Below the pieces are notes generated by a model. The model was not told where the DNA came from. It saw only the letters and a program-made list of their open reading frames with translations, and did no database searches. This document shows positions 26,961 to 36,562 of a stretch of DNA of 64,000 nucleotides, in pieces (within the stretch, counting starts at the first letter, position 1; each line of letters starts with the position of its first letter). Location: NCBI RefSeq assembly GCF_000429545.1, contig NZ_AUCB01000008.1, positions 1 to 64,000 of the forward strand, given 5' to 3'. Origin of the DNA: Arenibacter certesii DSM 19833. Its GTDB lineage: Bacteria > Bacteroidota > Bacteroidia > Flavobacteriales > Flavobacteriaceae. The position numbers and the translations under genes were made by a program.

Positions 26961-28478
26961 ATGAAAAGAAGAAAAATTGAAATAATGGATACCACCCTCC
27001 GTGATGGAGAACAAACGTCGGGGGTATCCTTTTCAGCATCCGAAAAACTCACACTGGTTAAATTACTGCTAGAAGAGCTAAAAGTAGATAGGATTGAAGT
27101 AGCTTCGGCAAGGGTCTCCGATGGGGAACTTTCCGCTGTCCAACAAATTACCGATTGGGCAGATAACGTTGGATTTTTGGACCGCATAGAAGTATTGACT
27201 TTTGTAGATAATGGGGTTTCCTTGGACTGGATGAAAAAAGCCGGTGCGAAAGTGCAAAACTTGTTGACCAAAGGGTCCATGAACCATTTGACCCATCAAC
27301 TGAAGAAAACGCCAGAACAACACTTTAAAGAAATTGGAGCCTCATTGGCCGCTGCCGAAAGAGAAGGAATCTCTAGTAATGTTTATTTAGAGGACTGGAG
27401 CAATGGAATGAAGAGCTCTAAAGAATATGTTTTTCAATTTTTAGACTTCCTAGCTACACAGCCGGTAAAAAGAATATTGCTCCCAGATACTTTAGGAATA
27501 CTCACGCATAACCAGACCTATGATTATATTTCTGAAATAGTTGGCCGTTATCCAAACTTACATTTCGATTTCCATGGCCATAATGATTATGACCTAAGTG
27601 TTTCTAACGTAATGGAGGCCGTAAAAGCTGGTTGTCAGGGACTACACCTTACCGTTAACGGAATGGGAGAAAGAGCTGGAAATGCTCCTATGGCAAGCGT
27701 AATAGCCGTTATAAATGATTTTTTACCCCAAGTTATGGTGGGTGTAAACGAAACATCCCTGCATAAAGTAAGTAAGGTGGTTTCTGCATTTACCGGATTT
27801 GGTATCCCCGCCAATAAGCCTATCGTGGGTGATAATGTATTCACCCAAACAGCTGGAATACATGCGGATGGGGACTCTAAAAAGAACTTGTATTTTAATG
27901 ACCTAATGCCCGAACGCTTTGGTAGGAAGAGAAAATACGCTTTGGGAAAGACATCGGGGAAAGCCAATATTCAAAAGAATTTACAGGAACTGGGACTCAC
28001 CCTAAATGACGAGGAGCTTAAAAAAGTTACTGCTCGGATTATTGAACTTGGAGATAAAAAGGAAAAGGTTACTAAAGACGACCTACCCTTTATTATATCC
28101 GATGTTTTAGATAGTGATACCCATCATCAAAAGGTCTTTGTAAAATCGTATGTACTCACCCATGCAAAGGGTTTAATGCCTTCCACTACCCTAGCTATAG
28201 AAATTAATGGTGAATCAATAGAGGCCAATGCCCAAGGAGATGGCCAGTACGATGCCTTTATGAATGCCCTTAAAAAGGTGTATGCCTCAAAAAAAATAAA
28301 GCTGCCCACCTTGGTAGATTATGCGGTCCGGATTCCCCCTGGAAGTAATTCTGATGCGCTATGTGAAACCATTATTACTTGGGATTGGGACGGGAAAGAA
28401 CTTATCTCGAGAGGTCTGGATTCGGACCAAACGGTATCGGCGATTAAAGCCACTGAAAAAATGTTGAACATAATTTAA
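26961..28478 (+). CDS. leuA: 2-isopropylmalate synthase-type enzyme (LeuA; citramalate synthase possible)
   Basis: DRE-TIM metallolyase of 505 residues. The N-terminal barrel has MDTTLRDGEQTSGVSFSASEK, with the catalytic Arg-Asp, and the metal-binding DFHGHNDYDLS (His-x-His). The C-terminal part from about residue 385 is the LeuA regulatory (dimer) domain, where leucine normally binds for feedback control. It would condense acetyl-CoA with 2-oxoisovalerate. The position between leuD and leuB argues for isopropylmalate synthase. The barrel sequence belongs to the divergent group that also holds citramalate synthases, so a CimA activity cannot be excluded, though ilvA in the window makes that route unnecessary. 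Confidence 0.85.
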   Translation: MKRRKIEIMDTTLRDGEQTSGVSFSASEKLTLVKLLLEELKVDRIEVASARVSDGELSAVQQITDWADNVGFLDRIEVLTFVDNGVSLDWMKKAGAKVQNLLTKGSMNHLTHQLKKTPEQHFKEIGASLAAAEREGISSNVYLEDWSNGMKSSKEYVFQFLDFLATQPVKRILLPDTLGILTHNQTYDYISEIVGRYPNLHFDFHGHNDYDLSVSNVMEAVKAGCQGLHLTVNGMGERAGNAPMASVIAVINDFLPQVMVGVNETSLHKVSKVVSAFTGFGIPANKPIVGDNVFTQTAGIHADGDSKKNLYFNDLMPERFGRKRKYALGKTSGKANIQKNLQELGLTLNDEELKKVTARIIELGDKKEKVTKDDLPFIISDVLDSDTHHQKVFVKSYVLTHAKGLMPSTTLAIEINGESIEANAQGDGQYDAFMNALKKVYASKKIKLPTLVDYAVRIPPGSNSDALCETIITWDWDGKELISRGLDSDQTVSAIKATEKMLNII

Positions 28479-28531
28479 GGTTAGGCAGTTAATTTTTAGC
28501 CTTAACAAAATCATAAATAAAAACGTAACAA

Positions 28532-29587
28532 ATGAAATTAAACATTGCCCTTTTAGCAGGAGATGGAATTGGTCCTGAAGTAATAGATCAGGCAGTAAAG
28601 GTATCTAATGCGATAGCAAAAAAATATAATCACGAAATTAACTGGAAACCTGCTCTAACTGGAGCAGCAGCTATAGATGCCGTTGGTGAGCCTTACCCAG
28701 ATGAGACTCATGCCATTTGCGAAGCTGCCGACGCGGTTTTATTTGGCGCCATAGGACATCCTAAATATGATAACGACCCATCTGCTAAGGTGAGACCCGA
28801 GCAAGGATTACTGAAAATGCGTCAAAAACTTGGCCTATTTGCTAATGTTAGGCCCACCTTTACCTTCCCCTCCCTTATAGATAAATCTCCATTAAAACGA
28901 GAAAGAATAGAAGGAACAGACCTAGTAATTCTAAGAGAACTAACTGGAGGTATTTATTTTGGTAAAAGAGGCAGGGAAGACAATGGAGATACCGCATATG
29001 ATACGTGTACCTATACCCGAGAAGAAGTAAAACGCCTAGCTAAGAAAGGATTTGAATTGGCAATGACCCGTTCTAAAAAATTGTGCTGTGTAGATAAGGC
29101 CAATGTCCTGGAAACCTCTCGTTTATGGCGTGAAACAGTACAAGCAATGGAAAAAGACTATCCAGAAGTAACCGTTTCCTATGAGTTTGTAGATGCCGTA
29201 GCCATGAGATTGGTACAATGGCCAAGCTCTTATGATGTAATGATCACCGAAAATTTATTTGGAGATATATTAACCGATGAAGCATCGGTAATTTCTGGGT
29301 CTATGGGTCTTATGCCGTCTGCCTCTATAGGAAATAAAACTAAATTATACGAGCCTATTCATGGATCTTACCCACAAGCGGCTGGTAAAGATATTGCCAA
29401 TCCTTTAGCTACGGTATTGTCTGCAGCTATGATGTTCGAGGACTTTAACCTTAAGGAAGAAGCACAGGCCATTAGAGACGCAGTCAATAAATCATTGGCC
29501 GAGGGAATCGTTTCCGAAGATCTTGCTGAAGGTGGAAAAGCTTATAAAACAAGTGAAATAGGAGATTGGTTAGTGAAAAACATCTAA
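28532..29587 (+). CDS. leuB: 3-isopropylmalate dehydrogenase
   Basis: NAD-dependent beta-decarboxylating dehydrogenase, 351 residues. It oxidises 3-isopropylmalate to 2-oxoisocaproate. Seen: GDGIGPEV at the N-terminus, the substrate-binding Arg set in RPEQGLLKMRQKLGLFANVRP (in part), the Tyr in ELTGGIYFGKRG, Lys-Asp in VDKANVLETS, and the metal Asp set in NLFGDILTDEAS, with the NAD site HGSYPQAAGKDIANP. Last gene of leuCDAB, ending before a bidirectional terminator. The final transaminase IlvE is not in this window. Confidence 0.97.
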   Translation: MKLNIALLAGDGIGPEVIDQAVKVSNAIAKKYNHEINWKPALTGAAAIDAVGEPYPDETHAICEAADAVLFGAIGHPKYDNDPSAKVRPEQGLLKMRQKLGLFANVRPTFTFPSLIDKSPLKRERIEGTDLVILRELTGGIYFGKRGREDNGDTAYDTCTYTREEVKRLAKKGFELAMTRSKKLCCVDKANVLETSRLWRETVQAMEKDYPEVTVSYEFVDAVAMRLVQWPSSYDVMITENLFGDILTDEASVISGSMGLMPSASIGNKTKLYEPIHGSYPQAAGKDIANPLATVLSAAMMFEDFNLKEEAQAIRDAVNKSLAEGIVSEDLAEGGKAYKTSEIGDWLVKNI

Positions 29588-29621
29588 AGTAGAACAGCGG
29601 AATCCGCTAAAACCATACTAT

Positions 29622-29664
29622 ATAAAAAGATCCCAATTGTATTCTACACTTGGGATCTTTTATT
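29622..29664. terminator. Bidirectional terminator after leuB
   Basis: AAGATCCCAA (29627-29636) pairs with TTGGGATCTT (29650-29659), with A-rich and T-rich flanks. It serves leuB and the convergent MFS gene. Confidence 0.85.
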
Positions 29665-29690
29665 TTATTCTACTTACTTAAAAATATAGG

Positions 29691-30893
29691 CTATTGGTTA
29701 AACGCCAGCGACCTTGCTCTTCTTCTCTTTTTAGACCTTCTAGTGATAACGATTAATATTCCAATTAGAACACCACTAGCGGCCATACTAGCCCCAACAA
29801 TACTAGGTGCGGTAAAATCGGCTCCCATTGCTATTGGTAAGCCTCCAAAATATGCCCCAGAGGCATTTCCCATATTAAAAGCACTGTGATTCATGGATGC
29901 CCCTAACATTTCGGAACCTTTTGCCGACCTTATAAAAGCCATTTGAATTGGGGTAGATACCGTAAATGATATCATCCCGATCACAAAGGTCCAAATTAAA
30001 ATTCCAGTAGGATTAGTAGCGATAACGCTATTGAGGAGTAGAACGGTCACCATTAATGATAAACTTATAATTACCGCCTTCATAGGAGTGAAAATCTCAG
30101 CCATCTTGGCACCTATAAAATTCCCCACTACCATACCGGAACCAGCAATGATCATAGCGTAACTCACCATGGTTTGCGTATGTCCAGAAACCTCTGTCAA
30201 TAAAGGAGCTATATAACTATACCACGCAAAAAATCCACCTGTACCTACAATGGTCAATAAAATGATAACCCATAATTCCAATCTCTTAAAAACCTTTAGA
30301 TCTTTAATCATTCCCTCAGACGATGCACGTTCTAATTGCGGCATCCAGAAATAAAGGGCAAGCATAGTGAACACACCCACAATACCGACCAAAATAAAAG
30401 AAAGGCTCCAGCTGTAATGTTGCCCCAAATACGTGCCTAGTGGCACGCCCACTACATTGGCCACTGTTAGCCCTGCAAACATAATTGCAATCGCCTGGGC
30501 AGCCTTTCCTTTTCTGGCAAGTTTACCAGCGACCACTGCCCCAATGCCAAAAAATGCACCATGGGGAAGACCAGATAAGAATCTGGTTACCAACATCATA
30601 TCATAACTAGTAGAAAAAGCTGAGACAGTGTTAAATACAGTGAACCATAACATTAAAAAGAGCAATACCTTATGTGCAGACCACCTACCGCTCAATAATG
30701 TTAAGGTTGGAGCCCCTACTACTACACCTAACGCATAGGCTGCTATAAAGTGTCCGGCTTGTGGAATGGTGATTTGAAGCGAGCTAGCAACATTAGGTAA
30801 TATACCCATGATAACAAATTCTGTCATTCCTATTCCAAATCCGCCCATTGCTAAGGCGAAAAGTGCTTTTTTGTTCGTTTTATCCAATCCCAT
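29691..30893 (-). CDS. MFS transporter, AraJ/DHA1 type
   Basis: Twelve-helix major-facilitator protein, 400 residues, in the drug:proton antiporter-1 group (AraJ/YdhP-like): MGGFGIGMTEFVIMGILP in TM1, then the RFLSGLPHGAFFGIGAVVAGKLA segment in TM4 (motif shortened here). Such proteins export sugars, amino acids or drugs; the substrate is not predictable. Lying between leu and ilv clusters, it might export branched-chain amino acids or keto acids, but that is only guilt by association. The C-terminus is very basic (RRSKKRRRARS). Convergent with leuB across a shared terminator. Confidence 0.9.
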   Translation of the reverse strand: MGLDKTNKKALFALAMGGFGIGMTEFVIMGILPNVASSLQITIPQAGHFIAAYALGVVVGAPTLTLLSGRWSAHKVLLFLMLWFTVFNTVSAFSTSYDMMLVTRFLSGLPHGAFFGIGAVVAGKLARKGKAAQAIAIMFAGLTVANVVGVPLGTYLGQHYSWSLSFILVGIVGVFTMLALYFWMPQLERASSEGMIKDLKVFKRLELWVIILLTIVGTGGFFAWYSYIAPLLTEVSGHTQTMVSYAMIIAGSGMVVGNFIGAKMAEIFTPMKAVIISLSLMVTVLLLNSVIATNPTGILIWTFVIGMISFTVSTPIQMAFIRSAKGSEMLGASMNHSAFNMGNASGAYFGGLPIAMGADFTAPSIVGASMAASGVLIGILIVITRRSKKRRRARSLAFNQ

Positions 30894-31090
30894 ATATCTA
30901 TAACTCTTCTTTATTGCCGTGGTATTTTAACATGGCACAATATGCCCTAGCAAAGAAACCGCAATTTAAATGCTGACTTTCTGTTCTAAAAAAGCCGCAA
31001 AATTACGTGCTTTTCAGTGATTACTTCCCTATTTAACCAATCTTTAGGTCTTATTCCCGTTTTTATCAATCACCTTAACACTTAAAAACC

Positions 31091-31128
31091 AAGAGACCTG
31101 CCAGATATAAAAAAATGACAGGTCTCTT
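31091..31128 (-). terminator. Terminator of gapN; copy A of a repeated hairpin
   Basis: AAGAGACCTG (31091-31100) pairs with CAGGTCTCTT (31119-31128). On the minus strand a T-rich run follows 3-8 bases later. Its core closely matches the hairpin at 34359-34393. Confidence 0.78.
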
Positions 31129-31147
31129 AATGCTTATAAAATATAGA

Positions 31148-32734
31148 TTATAATATATAATCCGTACTGATAAAGTTAGACAATTTAGTTTCAAGCAATT
31201 TCTCCACGGTCTCTGTGTTTAAATCATTGTCTTTAAAAGCCACAAACGTCCTTACAGAAAATGAGCGTAGTGCATCGTGAACACTTAAAGTGGATTGCGC
31301 AGAATCCTTACGTCCCGTAAATGGATATACATCTGGACCACGCTGACAGGAGCTGTTAAGATTCACACGACACACCAAGTTCACCAAAGTATCAATTAAA
31401 GGCGCTATGGCATAAACGTCTTTACCGAACAGGCTTACCTGTTGTCCGTAGTTAGATTCGGCCATATCGTTTAATGGCTCCTCTATATCTTTAAATGTTA
31501 GGACTGGAATTACGGGACCAAATTGCTCTTCATGGTATACTCGCATACTTCTATCAACAGGAAACAATACCGCTGGCCAAATATAATTATCAGAATGTAC
31601 TCCTCCTTTTTTATTTAATATTTTGGCACCTTTTTCTACCGCATCATCAATCAGTTCATGAATATAGGCAGGCTTCCCTGGCTCTGGTAAAGGTGTAAGA
31701 TTTACACCGCTTTCCCATGGATTTCCAAATTTAAGTTGATCTACTCTTTCGGAGAAACGCTTATTAAATTCACTTGCGATATCCTCATGTACATAGATCA
31801 CTTTCAGCGCAGTACAACGTTGCCCGTTGAAAGATAAGGTTCCTGCAAGACATTCATTGATGGTTAAGTCTAGGTCTGCATCGGGAAGGATTATAGCCGG
31901 ATTCTTGGCTTCCAACCCGAGCACTAAACGCAATCTGTTGCTCTTAGGGTGCTGATTTTGTAAGGCGTTGGCCGATTTACTATTCCCGATCAAGGCCAAA
32001 ACGTCTACCTTCCCAGTCTGCATAATAGGTGCCGCTACAGCCCTACCTCGGCCGAATATTATATTCACCACACCCCTAGGAAAGCTAGTCTGAAAAGCTT
32101 CCAATAAAGGCGTAATTAATAGTACACCGTGTTTTGCCGGTTTAAAAATAGTGGTGTTTCCCATTATAATTGCAGGGATCAACAAAGCGAATGTTTCGTT
32201 TAATGGATAGTTATAGGGCCCTAAACACAGCACTACGCCTAATGGTCCCCTCCTTATATGGGCGTAAACACCGTCGTGCTTTTCAAATTTAGCAGCATCA
32301 CGATCCAACTTTTTATAGTCTTCAATGGTATCCTCTATGTATTCTACTGTACGATCAAATTCCTTCTGTGAGTCTCCTAGAGATTTACCAATTTCCCACA
32401 TCAGCAGTTTTACCACCACATCTCTTTTGGTCTTCATTTTGGTAACAAAGACCTCCATACACTCAATTCTTTCCTGTACCCTCATGGTAGGCCAAATTCC
32501 CTTTCCCTTATTATAGGCTTTATCTGCAGCACCTAATGCTTCTAATGCCTCTTCTTCACCCATATCTGGAATACTCCCCAACAAAGTTGGTGCATAGGCT
32601 TCTGTTGATGAAATGGTGGAATAAACATCACTTGTTTTACCGGTCCATGTTTTAAGTTCCCCATTTACCAAATAGGTAGATTGGTGTATTTTACTCGTAA
32701 TTTGGAATTCTTCTGGTATGATTGTATTACTCAT
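31148..32734 (-). CDS. gapN: NADP-dependent glyceraldehyde-3-phosphate dehydrogenase, non-phosphorylating
   Basis: Aldehyde-dehydrogenase superfamily enzyme, 528 residues. Catalytic Cys is in NGQRCTALK (about 307), general-base Glu in LGLEAKNPA (about 273), and the cofactor region is [18 protein letters not shown] with FKPAKHGV. The overall sequence is that of the GapN/P5CDH-like branch commonly annotated as NADP-dependent GAPDH in flavobacteria. It would oxidise glyceraldehyde-3-phosphate directly to 3-phosphoglycerate while making NADPH. Other aldehyde substrates are possible. It is monocistronic, with a terminator after it; no link to its amino acid neighbours is evident. Confidence 0.82.
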   Translation of the reverse strand: MSNTIIPEEFQITSKIHQSTYLVNGELKTWTGKTSDVYSTISSTEAYAPTLLGSIPDMGEEEALEALGAADKAYNKGKGIWPTMRVQERIECMEVFVTKMKTKRDVVVKLLMWEIGKSLGDSQKEFDRTVEYIEDTIEDYKKLDRDAAKFEKHDGVYAHIRRGPLGVVLCLGPYNYPLNETFALLIPAIIMGNTTIFKPAKHGVLLITPLLEAFQTSFPRGVVNIIFGRGRAVAAPIMQTGKVDVLALIGNSKSANALQNQHPKSNRLRLVLGLEAKNPAIILPDADLDLTINECLAGTLSFNGQRCTALKVIYVHEDIASEFNKRFSERVDQLKFGNPWESGVNLTPLPEPGKPAYIHELIDDAVEKGAKILNKKGGVHSDNYIWPAVLFPVDRSMRVYHEEQFGPVIPVLTFKDIEEPLNDMAESNYGQQVSLFGKDVYAIAPLIDTLVNLVCRVNLNSSCQRGPDVYPFTGRKDSAQSTLSVHDALRSFSVRTFVAFKDNDLNTETVEKLLETKLSNFISTDYIL

Positions 32735-33087
32735 AAATTCTCATTTGATATAATGATGGTAGATAAAAAATTAACTTTCTCCGTACTAAAATACTAAAAG
32801 TGGGTTTCATAAAATAATAAAAGAAAGGATCGGCCTAACCTATCGGCATTCGAAAACGGTTTCGCAACGATTAATTAATAAAAGCGTATCCAATTGTTAT
32901 TAAATTAAGGTCTATTTTGCTCCAATCCAAAGTATTTTCTTCATGCTGATGTTGAAAACTCCTAGCTAAAATTCTGCTTTACAAACTACCTCCTTTTCGT
33001 ATTATACCTGGCTACTTTTTAAAGGTAGTAAAGCGATTTTAGGTAGGCAGATGAATTACCAAACAAAATGAATATTTTCAATTGGCT
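32735..33087. other. Intergenic region, 353 bases
   Basis: Spacer between the end of ilvA and the start of gapN (both minus). A 7-bp dyad ACTACCT...AGGTAGT (about 32983-33031) may form a loose hairpin behind ilvA. No gene or clear promoter was recognised; the gapN promoter should be in the part next to 32734. Confidence 0.45.
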
Positions 33088-34341
33088 TTAAATAAGGTAT
33101 TGAAAAAGGTCTGGCTTATCGTTGATATACTCACCAAAAAAGTTATTATCCTTCATACGTTTAACCAAAGGGGCCAGATCTTCAGGACAAGTTAACTCTA
33201 TCCCTACTACTGCAGGTGCATTCTCCTTACTGGATTTTTTTGAATACTCAAAATGGGTAATATCATCATTTGGCCCTAAAATTTCGGCCACAAACTGTTT
33301 TAAAGCGCCAGGACGTTGTGGAAAACGCACTATAAAATAATGCTTTAACTTTCCATACAAAAGGGCTCTTTCCTTTATCTCTGCAGTTCTGGTAATATCA
33401 TTATTACTACCACTTACTACACAGACTACATTCTTTCCTTTTATTTGTTCCTTATAATCGTCCAGAACAGTTAAAGTAAGTGCACCTGCTGGCTCTACTA
33501 CAATAGCATCCCTATTATAAAGATCTAATATAGTTTGGCAAACCTTGCCTTCTGGTACAGTAACCATATCGTGAAGGTATTCTTTACAAATATTAAAAGT
33601 AAAGTCCCCCACCCTTTTTACTGAAGCTCCATCAATAAATTTATCGATGTGCTCCAATTCCGTATTCTGTCCTTTTTGTATAGATGTTTTCATGGACGGT
33701 GCTCCTTCCGGTTCTACTCCTATAATTTTGGTTTGAGGAGATAAGGTTTTAAAAACAGCACATAGCCCTGAAGCTAAACCCCCGCCCCCAACAGCCACAA
33801 AAAGATAGTCTATGGGAACCTTGGATTGTTCTAAAATTTCCAGTCCTACAGTCGCCTGACCCTCAATTATTTTAGGGTCGTCAAAAGGATGAATAAAAGT
33901 TTTCTGGTTAAGAGAACAAAATTCTTTAGCAGCCTTGGAAGAATCGTCAAAAGAATCCCCTTCCAACACTACGGTTACCCAATCACCACCAAATAATTTT
34001 GTTTGCTCTACCTTTTGTTTTGGGGTTACACTTGGCATATAAATAGTTCCATTAATGCCTAAATGGTTACAAGCAAAAGCCACACCTTGCGCATGATTTC
34101 CAGCGCTGGCGCAAACCACACCATTTACTAATTGCTCGGGATCTAACGAAGAAATCTTATTAAATGCCCCTCTTATTTTATAGCTTCTTACCCTGTGAAG
34201 GTCTTCGCGTTTTAATAAAACATTGGAATCATAAGCTTTGGAATACCGTATGCTCTGTGTTAAAGGGGTAACATCCGCTACCTGACGAATCGTAATTGCC
34301 GCTTTTCGGACATCTTCAATTTTGGGAAAATACGAACTCAT
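33088..34341 (-). CDS. ilvA: Threonine ammonia-lyase (threonine dehydratase)
   Basis: PLP enzyme of 417 residues converting threonine to 2-oxobutyrate, the entry to isoleucine synthesis. The PLP lysine lies in RVRSYKIRGAFNKI (about 56), with SAGNHAQG and the phosphate-binding VGGGGLASG loop. The C-terminus (about 335-417) is a single ACT-like regulatory domain, starting near HYFIVRFPQRPGALKQF, so this is the short form with one ACT unit; the long E. coli form has two. It is the last gene of the ilv series. A terminator-like hairpin lies just ahead of its start codon, which may lower or regulate its expression relative to ilvC. Confidence 0.95.
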   Translation of the reverse strand: MSSYFPKIEDVRKAAITIRQVADVTPLTQSIRYSKAYDSNVLLKREDLHRVRSYKIRGAFNKISSLDPEQLVNGVVCASAGNHAQGVAFACNHLGINGTIYMPSVTPKQKVEQTKLFGGDWVTVVLEGDSFDDSSKAAKEFCSLNQKTFIHPFDDPKIIEGQATVGLEILEQSKVPIDYLFVAVGGGGLASGLCAVFKTLSPQTKIIGVEPEGAPSMKTSIQKGQNTELEHIDKFIDGASVKRVGDFTFNICKEYLHDMVTVPEGKVCQTILDLYNRDAIVVEPAGALTLTVLDDYKEQIKGKNVVCVVSGSNNDITRTAEIKERALLYGKLKHYFIVRFPQRPGALKQFVAEILGPNDDITHFEYSKKSSKENAPAVVGIELTCPEDLAPLVKRMKDNNFFGEYINDKPDLFQYLI

Positions 34342-34358
34342 ATATAATAATAAAAAAG

Positions 34359-34393
34359 AAGACCTGCCTAGTTATAAAAACCCGACAGGTCTT
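34359..34393 (-). terminator. Hairpin between ilvC and ilvA; copy B of a repeated hairpin
   Basis: AAGACCTG (34359-34366) pairs with CAGGTCTT (34386-34393). On the minus strand the stem is followed by CTTTTTT-rich sequence and then, 17 bases on, the ilvA ATG. It looks like an intercistronic terminator or attenuator. Its core is nearly the same as that of 31091-31128. Confidence 0.7.
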
Positions 34394-34412
34394 ATTATTA
34401 GATCAATTTAAA

Positions 34413-35888
34413 TTACACGATAGGTTTCATTGCGGTCATTGAAGCACGTAATCTAGCCCCAACTATTTCTACTGGATGCTCTCGCAACGCTTTGTTAACT
34501 GCAATCAATTTGGCATTATCTACACCTACATGTTTTTCATCAGCAAAATGCTTCCCAATTACATCGGTATCAACAGTTTTCATAAAATCGGCCAATAATG
34601 GCTTACATGCATGATCAAACAAATAACAACCGTACTCTGCCGTATCTGAAATTACCCTGTTCATTTCAAATAATTTCTTTCTGGCAATCGTATTCGCGAT
34701 TAAAGGAGTTTCGTGTAAGGACTCATAATAAGCAGATTCTGCAATAATTCCCGATTCTATCATGGATTCGAATGCCAATTCCACTCCAGCGCGCACCATA
34801 GCTACCATCAATACGCCATGGTCATAGTACTCTTGTTCCGAAATATCATGGGCACCCGCTGGCGTTTTTTCAAAAGCGGTTTCTCCAGTTTCTGCTCTCC
34901 ATGCTAACAAGTTCTTATCATCATTAGCCCAGTCTTCCATCATTGTTTTAGAGAAATGGCCACTCATGATATCGTCCATATGCTTATGGAAAAGCGGACG
35001 CATTATATCCTTCAATTCTTCAGAAAGTTCAAACGCCTTTATTTTGGCCGGATTAGACAAGCGATCCATCATATGGGTAATTCCACCATACTTAAGTCCC
35101 TCAGTTATGGTTTCCCAACCGTACTGTATCAACTTAGATGCATATCCAGGCTCAATACCCTTTTCAATCATTTTATCGAAACAAAGAATAGAACCCGTTT
35201 GCAACAAACCACATAGAATGGTCTGCTCTCCCATTAAATCTGACTTCACCTCAGCGACGAAGGAAGATTCCAAAACGCCAGCTTTATGACCTCCTGTAGC
35301 AACTGCATACGCTTTAGCCAGTGCAAGGCCCTTACCTTCTGGATCATTATCTGGATGCACCGCTATCAAAGTAGGCACCCCAAATCCTCTCTTAAACTCT
35401 TCCCTTACTTCAGAACCTGGACATTTTGGCGCCACCATAATAACAGTAATGTCATTTCTGATATCCATTCCCTCTTCCACGATATTAAAGCCATGAGAGT
35501 AAGATAAGGTTGCTCCTTTTTTCATTAGCGGCATAATTGTAGCAACTACGGCTGTATGTTGTTTATCTGGAGTTAAGTTAATAACGAGATCAGCGGTTGG
35601 AATCAACTCTTCGTAAGTACCTACGCTAAATCCGTTCTCGGTAGCATTTAAGTAAGACTGTCTTTTTTCCTTTATTGCCGCTTCCCTAAGCGTATAAGAT
35701 ATGTCTAGACCAGAATCTCGCATGTTCAATCCTTGGTTTAACCCTTGGGCACCACATCCTACTATTACAATTTTTTTCCCTTTTAAGGCTGATACTCCAT
35801 CAGAAAATTCCGTAGATTCCATAAACCTACATTGTCCCAATTGAATCAATTGCTCTCTTAATGATAGTGTATTAAAATAATTTGTCAT
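34413..35888 (-). CDS. ilvC: Ketol-acid reductoisomerase, class II
   Basis: NADPH- and Mg-dependent enzyme of 491 residues acting on acetolactate and acetohydroxybutyrate, for valine/leucine and isoleucine. The length marks it as the long class II (E. coli-like) form with a duplicated knotted C-terminal domain; class I is about 330 residues. The Rossmann motif [17 protein letters not shown] (about 45-61) and the SLRE-like [16 protein letters not shown] segment for NADPH selection are visible. Metal-binding acidic residues lie in [11 protein letters not shown]. It sits 45 bases behind ilvN. Confidence 0.97.
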   Translation of the reverse strand: MTNYFNTLSLREQLIQLGQCRFMESTEFSDGVSALKGKKIVIVGCGAQGLNQGLNMRDSGLDISYTLREAAIKEKRQSYLNATENGFSVGTYEELIPTADLVINLTPDKQHTAVVATIMPLMKKGATLSYSHGFNIVEEGMDIRNDITVIMVAPKCPGSEVREEFKRGFGVPTLIAVHPDNDPEGKGLALAKAYAVATGGHKAGVLESSFVAEVKSDLMGEQTILCGLLQTGSILCFDKMIEKGIEPGYASKLIQYGWETITEGLKYGGITHMMDRLSNPAKIKAFELSEELKDIMRPLFHKHMDDIMSGHFSKTMMEDWANDDKNLLAWRAETGETAFEKTPAGAHDISEQEYYDHGVLMVAMVRAGVELAFESMIESGIIAESAYYESLHETPLIANTIARKKLFEMNRVISDTAEYGCYLFDHACKPLLADFMKTVDTDVIGKHFADEKHVGVDNAKLIAVNKALREHPVEIVGARLRASMTAMKPIV

Positions 35889-35933
35889 TTTCTTAAATCG
35901 ATTTTTTATTCTGACGCTTGTCAGAGTTATTAT

Positions 35934-36458
35934 TTATAAATTAAATTCTTTAAGTAATGCTGAAATCTGCATCTCGGATTTGGAAACTGCAATTCTTCCT
36001 GAACGTACAAATTGCATGATACCATATGGTTTTAATTGCTGGTACATATCGTCTATCTCATTCCTTCTGCCACTTTTTGCCAAAACAAAAAAGTCTCTGG
36101 ATACGGTAACAATCTGAGAATTGCTCTCCTTGATTATGTTTTGGATATTCCTTTCATCGAACAACAGGCTAGAATCTATTTTAAACAATGCTGATTCTTG
36201 ATAAATAATCTCTTCATCGGTATGATAAAATGTTTTTATCACCTCTATCTGTTTCTCAACCTGCCCTACAATATTACGCACCCAATCTTCCGTTGTATAA
36301 ACTACTATAGTAAATTTAGATACATTATCTATCTCCGATTTTGAAACGTTTAAACTCTCTATGTTTATATGACGCTTTAAAAATATCCCAGATATTCTAT
36401 TCAGTAATCCTACGCTATTTTCGGAATATACTGATATCGTAAACCATTTTTTTTCCAT
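35934..36458 (-). CDS. ilvN: Acetolactate synthase small (regulatory) subunit
   Basis: Regulatory subunit of 174 residues. The N-terminal ACT domain (about 5-75) begins WFTISVYSENSVGLLNRISGIFLKR (first part shown), where valine usually binds for feedback control; the C-terminal domain contains FVRSGRIAVSK. It pairs with IlvB, encoded 104 bases upstream. That gap contains an inverted repeat (36518-36550). Length is typical. Confidence 0.95.
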   Translation of the reverse strand: MEKKWFTISVYSENSVGLLNRISGIFLKRHINIESLNVSKSEIDNVSKFTIVVYTTEDWVRNIVGQVEKQIEVIKTFYHTDEEIIYQESALFKIDSSLLFDERNIQNIIKESNSQIVTVSRDFFVLAKSGRRNEIDDMYQQLKPYGIMQFVRSGRIAVSKSEMQISALLKEFNL

Positions 36459-36517
36459 CCCCTAATTTCTTGCCCTTCCTAGATATTTGGGCAATTTTAA
36501 TTAATATTTATTTTTTT

Positions 36518-36550
36518 ACTGAATTGATTAGTCCACCTGACCAATTCAGT
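36518..36550. repeat. Inverted repeat between ilvB and ilvN
   Basis: ACTGAATTG (36518-36526) pairs with CAATTCAGT (36542-36550). On the transcribed (minus) strand it is followed by A, not T, so it is not a standard terminator for this operon. It may stabilise the ilvB mRNA 3' end or affect ilvN translation. Its loop contains TTAGTCCACCTGA. Confidence 0.6.
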
Positions 36551-36562
36551 TTACATCCCTTC

